From contig NZ_BAAADA010000107.1 of NCBI RefSeq assembly GCF_039522005.1, forward strand, positions 1 through 16,211: DNA of 16,211 nucleotides, read 5' to 3'. The notes beneath the pieces were generated by a model. That model worked only from the letters and a program-made list of their open reading frames with translations, had not been told where the DNA came from and did no database searches. Of the stretch, positions 12,030 through 16,211 are shown piece after piece; positions within the stretch are counted from its first letter, which is position 1; every line of letters begins with the position of its first letter. Source of the DNA: Alkalibacterium indicireducens. Lineage in GTDB: Bacteria > Bacillota > Bacilli > Lactobacillales > Carnobacteriaceae_A. The translations under genes and the position numbers were made by a program.

Positions 12030-13491
12030 GTCGACGCTTAAGCGGAGCATTTATACGTTGAATGAATACATTCCCGATCACCTGACGTTCAGCATCAGTC
12101 ATCATGAGATCAGAACGAATATGACTTATGCTGACTTTACGGCTCTCTGTCAGCGGCTAGATATGAATGACTATTCCCCGTCACTGGAAGAGCGACTCAG
12201 CCTGATTGTGTGCTTCGGGCTGCTTGACGGCATTGTCAATATGACCGAACTGTATGCCAGGTTGAACCTCAGTTTGTCCACGAAGAAGAAAGACAGGAAA
12301 GAACTGGGCTTTCTCCTTCAACAAAATGGCATTGAAGTAGTAAACAGGCATAGGAAAGGAGTCAGTTTTGAAGGGAACGAACGGTTTCTCAGAATGATTG
12401 CTGCAAGGAATCTGTTGTCTGTCATCGAGTTGAACAAGAATGATGACTATGTTCCTCGGCAGGCCAATACGCCTGTACAGACTCTCCTTTACGAACTGGT
12501 GGAGCATTACCTGACGGCTTACCACGACAAAGTGAAAGACAAGCTCTGTGACTTCTTTGGTCCGGATGCCCGATTAGTCGATTATCCATCAAAGAAATTT
12601 ATCTACCTCCATATGATGATCAGTCTCATACGTATTGAAAAAGGCTATACCATTAAAGAGAGTATTGAAGATATGCCTGAAGTGGCTTCGAATTATCTTC
12701 TTCCAGTCCAGGAAGACAGTGATTATCTGGATTACCTGATTGCCTCGTTGAACTACAAGGAACCGTTACACTTTCCATTCAATAGTCAGCTCAAGAGGCT
12801 GACCGAAGAGCTGATCAATGTTATAGAAGAAAAAAATCAGGTTCAGTTCTATACGTATGATAGTATATATAATGAGCTGTATGCCTATTTCTATAAGTGT
12901 TTGATCAAAAACAAGCTGGCCTACTATTTTTATGATGACAAGCTGGATAATACCAAGACTGTCTTTCCGAAACTGTATGAACAAGTAAAGCGGACAGTCA
13001 GTGCGTGGGCGACAGATGACGGCTGTGAGCTGACCGATCATCAGATGTCCGTGGTCTGTCTGATTCTTGAACGGTTCATTATAAAGAACAGAGTTGCCGG
13101 CCAGAATAACAGGCGGGTCGTCATCATCACAAATTCTTCGGTCGAGAAAGTTTCATTTTTTCTGGAAGTGTTAAGCCAGCATGTCAATTACGAGATGGTC
13201 TCTTATCTGACAATCAACGAGTTATACAGACTTGAAGATATGAAATTCGATACAATCTTGACTTTTTCAAACAGGATCACGGTTCTGCTATCTGAATTAG
13301 GATGGGAAAGTATCAAGATAAATTTCTATCTGACAAGTGATGACATCAAGCGGCTGCTCGATCATGGGTTTACAAGCAGCCGTAATAAGAAACTTCTCGC
13401 AGAAGAGGTTGTCAGACAGTTGGAAACAAGATCGGATACTCAGGACAGAACCACTTATCTGCAGACAGCTTTTCCGGATATTGTGATTTAA
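12010..13491 (+). CDS. PRD/Mga-type transcriptional regulator, lacking its N-terminus
   Basis: It resembles BglG/LicR/Mga-like regulators of sugar PTS operons. From the ATG at 12010 the product has 493 residues. It starts at the end of a first winged helix (SESTLKRSIYTLNEYI, 6-21), so about 25-30 expected residues of that domain are missing. A second HTH follows (about 60-123: LSLIVCFGLLDGIVNMTELY then GIEVVNRHRKGVSFEG), then two PRD-like helical regions (about 156-246 and 259-361) and an EIIB-like C-terminal domain (about 367-436, RRVVIITNSS). The phosphorylatable His and Cys expected in PRD and EIIB domains are not evident. The frame extends upstream to ATG 11878, but that start has no ribosome binding site and those codons overlap the amidohydrolase fragment in another frame. 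GAAGG (12000-12004) could serve 12010 by translational coupling. It may be non-functional. fumC follows after 13 bp. Confidence 0.65.
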   Translation: MILSKSESTLKRSIYTLNEYIPDHLTFSISHHEIRTNMTYADFTALCQRLDMNDYSPSLEERLSLIVCFGLLDGIVNMTELYARLNLSLSTKKKDRKELGFLLQQNGIEVVNRHRKGVSFEGNERFLRMIAARNLLSVIELNKNDDYVPRQANTPVQTLLYELVEHYLTAYHDKVKDKLCDFFGPDARLVDYPSKKFIYLHMMISLIRIEKGYTIKESIEDMPEVASNYLLPVQEDSDYLDYLIASLNYKEPLHFPFNSQLKRLTEELINVIEEKNQVQFYTYDSIYNELYAYFYKCLIKNKLAYYFYDDKLDNTKTVFPKLYEQVKRTVSAWATDDGCELTDHQMSVVCLILERFIIKNRVAGQNNRRVVIITNSSVEKVSFFLEVLSQHVNYEMVSYLTINELYRLEDMKFDTILTFSNRITVLLSELGWESIKINFYLTSDDIKRLLDHGFTSSRNKKLLAEEVVRQLETRSDTQDRTTYLQTAFPDIVI

Positions 13492-13504
13492 AAAGGGGAG
13501 CATT

Positions 13505-14866
13505 ATGATAAAAAGACTGGAACAAGATGGATTTGGACAAATCGGAATACCCGAGGATCGTAAATGGGGACCTCAGACTCAGCGCAGCCTGCAGAACTTC
13601 TCTATTGGAAACGAGACGATGCCTCTGGAGCTGATCCGTGCGTATGCACGCGTCAAAAAAGAAGCGGCAGAAACAAATGCCGAGCTGGGGTTACTCGAAC
13701 CCCAGAAAGCAGACACCATAGCTTCAGTCTGTGATGCGCTCATTAAAGGACACTGGGACAGTGAATTTCCTCTATCCGTCTGGCAGACAGGCAGCGGCAC
13801 ACAGACCAATATGAATGTCAACGAGGTCATAGCTCACCTGGCAAAAGGTGAAAGTGGACTGGACATACATCCAAATGATGACGTTAATAAAGGGCAGAGT
13901 ACCAACGATACCTTTCCTACATCGATGCACATTGCATCTGTCCGGCTGCTTACTGATCATCTGCTGCCAGTGCTGGGGGAGCTTGAGCACACACTGGAAG
14001 AGTTGGAAACCAGGTATAAAGATACGATAAAAATCGGACGGACTCACCTTCAGGATGCAACGCCTGTCACGTTCGGTCAGGAAGTCAGCGGCTGGAAGGA
14101 AATGATGGTTCAGAATGCTGAAATGATCCAAGCCGCATTGATTCCATTGAAACGATTGCCACTCGGTGGAACAGCTGTAGGTACCGGATTAAATACCCAT
14201 CCGGACTTTGCAGAGAAGACTATCCGACGAATCAGTCAGGCATCCGGCATCGAATTTAAGGAGAATCCGAATAAGTTTCACGGCCTGACGAGTAAAGATG
14301 CCTTTGTCTTTGCTCACGGCGCACTGAAGGCCCTGGCGGCAAATGCATTGAAGATGGCGAATGATGTCAGGTGGCTATCCAGTGGACCAAGAAGTGGGCT
14401 GGGAGAAATAACGATTCCCGCCAATGAAGCAGGCAGCTCCATCATGCCTGGGAAAGTAAATCCTACTCAGGCAGAAGCACTAACAATGGTCTGCGTACAG
14501 GTTTTGGGGAATGACACGGCAATCGGTGTCGCAGCTTCACAGGGAAATTTCGAGCTGAACGTTTATATGCCGGTTATTGCTTACAATATGATACAGAGCA
14601 TTACTTTGCTGGGAGACAGCCTCGCTTTATTTAACAACAAGTGTCTGAAGGGCATTCAAGTGGTGGAAGAAGAGATGAGCAAACTGGTAGACCAGTCGCT
14701 GATGCTGGTGACCGCTCTCTCCCCGAAGATCGGCTACGATAAAGCCAGTCAGATTGCCAAAAAAGCCCACGAAGACCAGTCGACTCTGAAAGAAGCAGCT
14801 GTTGACCTGGGGATACTTACAGAAGAAGAATTCGAGAAGTATATCGATCCGGCTGACATGGTGTAG
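13505..14866 (+). CDS. fumC: Class II fumarate hydratase (fumarase C)
   Basis: Interconverts fumarate and malate in the cytosol as an iron-independent homotetramer. The 453 residues fit the family. Active-site regions are present in order: GSGTQTN (96-102), HPNDDVN (122-128), STNDTFPTS (132-140), GRTHLQDATPVT (178-189, catalytic His181) and the flexible signature loop GSSIMPGKVNP (310-320, catalytic Ser). It is read as fumarase over aspartase because of the TGSGTQTNMNVNEV region and overall similarity. AAGGGGAG (13493-13500) ends 4 nt before the ATG. It lies 13 bp after the damaged regulator gene and is likely cotranscribed with it unless a promoter lies within that gene. A strong terminator follows. 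Confidence 0.95.
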   Translation: MIKRLEQDGFGQIGIPEDRKWGPQTQRSLQNFSIGNETMPLELIRAYARVKKEAAETNAELGLLEPQKADTIASVCDALIKGHWDSEFPLSVWQTGSGTQTNMNVNEVIAHLAKGESGLDIHPNDDVNKGQSTNDTFPTSMHIASVRLLTDHLLPVLGELEHTLEELETRYKDTIKIGRTHLQDATPVTFGQEVSGWKEMMVQNAEMIQAALIPLKRLPLGGTAVGTGLNTHPDFAEKTIRRISQASGIEFKENPNKFHGLTSKDAFVFAHGALKALAANALKMANDVRWLSSGPRSGLGEITIPANEAGSSIMPGKVNPTQAEALTMVCVQVLGNDTAIGVAASQGNFELNVYMPVIAYNMIQSITLLGDSLALFNNKCLKGIQVVEEEMSKLVDQSLMLVTALSPKIGYDKASQIAKKAHEDQSTLKEAAVDLGILTEEEFEKYIDPADMV

Positions 14867-14923
14867 TGTGACTGGATGCAATTCATGGAGAAAATGAGAT
14901 TCTGATACCAGATTTTTAAATCG

Positions 14924-14957
14924 AACAGAGGCCTGGCGCCTCTGTTTTCTTTTTTTT
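14924..14957 (+). terminator. Terminator of fumC
   Basis: AACAGAGGC (14924-14932) pairs with GCCTCTGTT (14938-14946) across a 5-nt loop, followed by a T-rich tract with one C, to 14957. Confidence 0.9.
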
Positions 14958-15004
14958 GAGCAGTTCTGTATCGATGAAACGACTGACTCTTGATGGTGAC
15001 GCGC

Positions 15005-15300
15005 TCTATTCCGTCTATAATTGTAGTTCGTTAGCTTTCATTAGTCGATTATGTCGTTAAAACGCTTCTAGCGGAAGTTCAGCTTTTAAAATTCTCTAAA
15101 GGTGCTGTTAGAAGACATCTAGCGACAGTTCGGATCAATAATCAATCCAGTTCTTCCGTTAGACAGACTCTAGTAGAAGAAACGCGATCGCGTTTCAGAC
15201 TAATCTGTAACTAGAAACCTTGTCGCTGGAGTTCCAAGGTTTAACAGGGAGCTAAACTGTAAGTAGGCTGCCTTCTAGATGAAGTATAGCAATAATCAAT
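15005..15300. repeat. Degenerate repeats with a period of about 51 bp
   Basis: Three short motifs recur with matching spacing. GTTAA/GTTAG starts at 15056, 15107 and 15158. TCTAG starts at 15067, 15118, 15169 and 15274. AGTTC starts at 15025, 15076, 15127 and 15230. Intervals are 51, 51, then about two periods of 51-53. CAATAATCAAT occurs at 15136-15146 and 15290-15300, three periods apart. The first 25 nt of the units at 15056 and 15107 agree at 19 of 25 positions; those at 15107 and 15158 agree at 13 of 25. The other half of each unit is poorly conserved. No protein-coding frame spans it. Function is unknown. Confidence 0.5.
15179..15242. repeat. Two adjacent inverted repeats upstream of ybxB
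   Basis: GAAACGCGATCGCGTTTC (15179-15196) is a perfect 18-bp palindrome. AAACCTTG / CAAGGTTT (15215-15222 / 15235-15242) forms an 8-bp stem with a 12-nt loop. Neither has a T run, so they are not terminators. They lie within the 51-bp periodic region. Confidence 0.6.
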
Positions 15301-15359
15301 ATTATTAAAGTTTACCTATATCAGTCAGAGGGAGAAAACTAGTCTAAAATGAACAAGGA

Positions 15360-15388
15360 TTGTAGTCCGGCCGGTTGAATAGTATACT
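15360..15388 (+). promoter_or_regulatory. Candidate promoter of the ybxB-like gene
   Basis: TTGTAG (15360-15365, 3 of 6), 17-nt spacer, TATACT (15383-15388, 5 of 6). As at the transporter promoter, the -10 lies in AGTATACT. The predicted leader is about 30 nt. Confidence 0.5.
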
Positions 15389-15426
15389 TAAAGCACACTG
15401 ACTACAAAGCAAAAGAGGAGTATCAG

Positions 15427-16047
15427 ATGACTGATCATTATTTTACATCGAAGCCGAGTGCTGATAAAAACGAAAAGAAAATTGAAGCCAGACTTAAGGG
15501 ACAGCAGATGACCTTCACGACAGATGCTGGAGTCTTTTCGAGAGACCGTGTGGACTTCGGGTCTAAGGTTATGATCGAAGCAATTGACGAGCGGGCATTT
15601 TCCACGGGGGAGGTCCTGGATGTCGGATGTGGGTACGGGCCTGTCGGGCTGTCTTTAGCCAAGGCGAATCCGTCTCTTCACATCGATATGATCGACGTAA
15701 ACGAACGGGCCCTCGAGCTGGCTAAGAAGAATGCCGAACTGAACGGGGTTTCCAATGTCTCTATTTTTCTTTCTTCCATATATGAGCAAGTCGAGAAACA
15801 GACCTATGGCGCTGTCATTTCCAATCCGCCGATTCGTGCGGGAAAACAGACGGTGCATCAGATCATCACGGATGCCAAGAAACATCTAGCGGACAACGGG
15901 GTACTGATCATCGTTATTCAGAAGAAGCAGGGCGCACCGAGCGCGAAGAAAGTCATGGAAGAAACTTACGGAAATGTCACCCGTATTGGCCTCGATAAAG
16001 GCTACTGGGTTTTGCAGTCTGAAAAGGTAACTCCCAATAATCTATGA
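15427..16047 (+). CDS. ybxB: Class I SAM-dependent methyltransferase, YbxB/RsmC-like
   Basis: Predicted to methylate a guanine N2 in 16S rRNA (RsmC modifies G1207 in E. coli); the target in this lineage is inferred. The 206-residue protein corresponds to the catalytic half of RsmC. It has the SAM-binding motif I LDVGCGYGPVG (64-74), an acidic strand end MIDVNERAL (88-96), and the catalytic NPPIRAGK (133-140) typical of N2-guanine and related amino-methylating enzymes. IVIQKKQGAPSAKK (162-175) is a hallmark of the YbxB group. AGAGGAG (15414-15420) is 6 nt before the ATG. In Bacillus subtilis ybxB lies between rplL and rpoB. Here it is 10 kb from rplL with its own promoter. Confidence 0.9.
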   Translation: MTDHYFTSKPSADKNEKKIEARLKGQQMTFTTDAGVFSRDRVDFGSKVMIEAIDERAFSTGEVLDVGCGYGPVGLSLAKANPSLHIDMIDVNERALELAKKNAELNGVSNVSIFLSSIYEQVEKQTYGAVISNPPIRAGKQTVHQIITDAKKHLADNGVLIIVIQKKQGAPSAKKVMEETYGNVTRIGLDKGYWVLQSEKVTPNNL

Positions 16048-16211
16048 AAAATTATGTTTCCCAAATTTCTCGTTGCTCGTATGATGATTTCTGTCGATGA
16101 AGGTAATATAATCCAATCCTTGTCTGGATTAAACAGCTTTATAACTCAAGTTTCGCACCCCTAAGAACTCCGTTCTATCCTTTACATTATAAGGATTATT
16201 TAGATTAATCA
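16048..16211. other. Non-coding end of the window
   Basis: No gene starts here. Two weak dyads are visible: TAATCCA/TGGATTA (16109-16115 / 16125-16131) and TCCTT/AAGGA (about 16177-16195). Neither has a T run. If synteny holds, rpoB could lie just beyond the edge and this may be part of its leader, which the window cannot show. Confidence 0.3.

Noticed and set aside
15005..15300. CRISPR array as the explanation of the 51-bp periodicity
   Set aside because: The repeats are too degenerate, the spacers are not distinct from the repeats in the usual way, and no cas genes are nearby.
16048..16211. An rpoB leader element at the window end
   Set aside because: No adjacent rpoB is visible and no structure strong enough to name could be seen.

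Overview
The window comes from the chromosome of a low-GC Gram-positive bacterium (Bacillota), most likely a member of Lactobacillales. The evidence is strong GGAGG-type ribosome binding sites, single-membrane-segment SecE (58 aa), the rpmG-secE-nusG-rplK-rplA-rplJ-rplL order, a PyrR-type attenuator, a PRD/Mga-type regulator and a YbxB-type methyltransferase. A Carnobacteriaceae-like genus is possible, but that is a guess from gene content and style. No tRNA, rRNA, CRISPR array or insertion sequence was seen.

Layout. 1-528 is non-coding, with several inverted repeats and no assignable gene. 529-1587 is apbE, a lipoprotein flavin transferase. 1674-5443 is the translation and secretion block: rpmG, secE, nusG, rplK, rplA, rplJ, rplL. 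Its regulatory DNA is dense: a terminator between secE and nusG that lies downstream of a promoter, two L1-type mRNA sites (before rplK and before rplA), a branched RNA fold between rplK and rplA, and an L10-type leader with an attenuator before rplJ. A terminator closes the block. 5650-8541 is a cell-envelope operon: rodA, ftsW, and a LURP-one-related (YxjI-like) gene broken by two -1 frameshifts. A perfect 17-bp bidirectional terminator separates it from a convergent MFS transporter gene (8646-9884, minus strand). Divergent from that gene is pyrP, a uracil permease with a complete PyrR attenuator (10029-10193). After the pyrP terminator comes a promoter with a palindromic candidate operator. 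It drives a rearranged locus in which the first 35 codons of an amidohydrolase-like gene run into a PRD/Mga-type regulator that lacks its N-terminus. fumC (fumarase) follows 13 bp later. 14867-15426 is non-coding and holds the fumC terminator, a degenerate array with a period of about 51 bp, and the promoter of a YbxB-type rRNA methyltransferase gene. The window ends in non-coding DNA.

How the genes relate. The ribosomal block is housekeeping with autogenous control. rodA and ftsW encode the two SEDS glycan polymerases for elongation and division. PyrP imports uracil under pyrimidine feedback. FumC and ApbE belong to fumarate and flavoprotein metabolism, but nothing in the window links them. 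In Bacillus subtilis ybxB directly follows rplL; here about 10 kb separates them, and that segment contains both the frameshifted gene and the rearranged locus.

No clearly new multi-gene system is evident. The observations most worth following up are the rplJ promoter lying inside a 41-bp near-palindrome, the amidohydrolase/regulator junction, the 51-bp periodic array, the secE-nusG terminator, and the rplK-rplA RNA fold.
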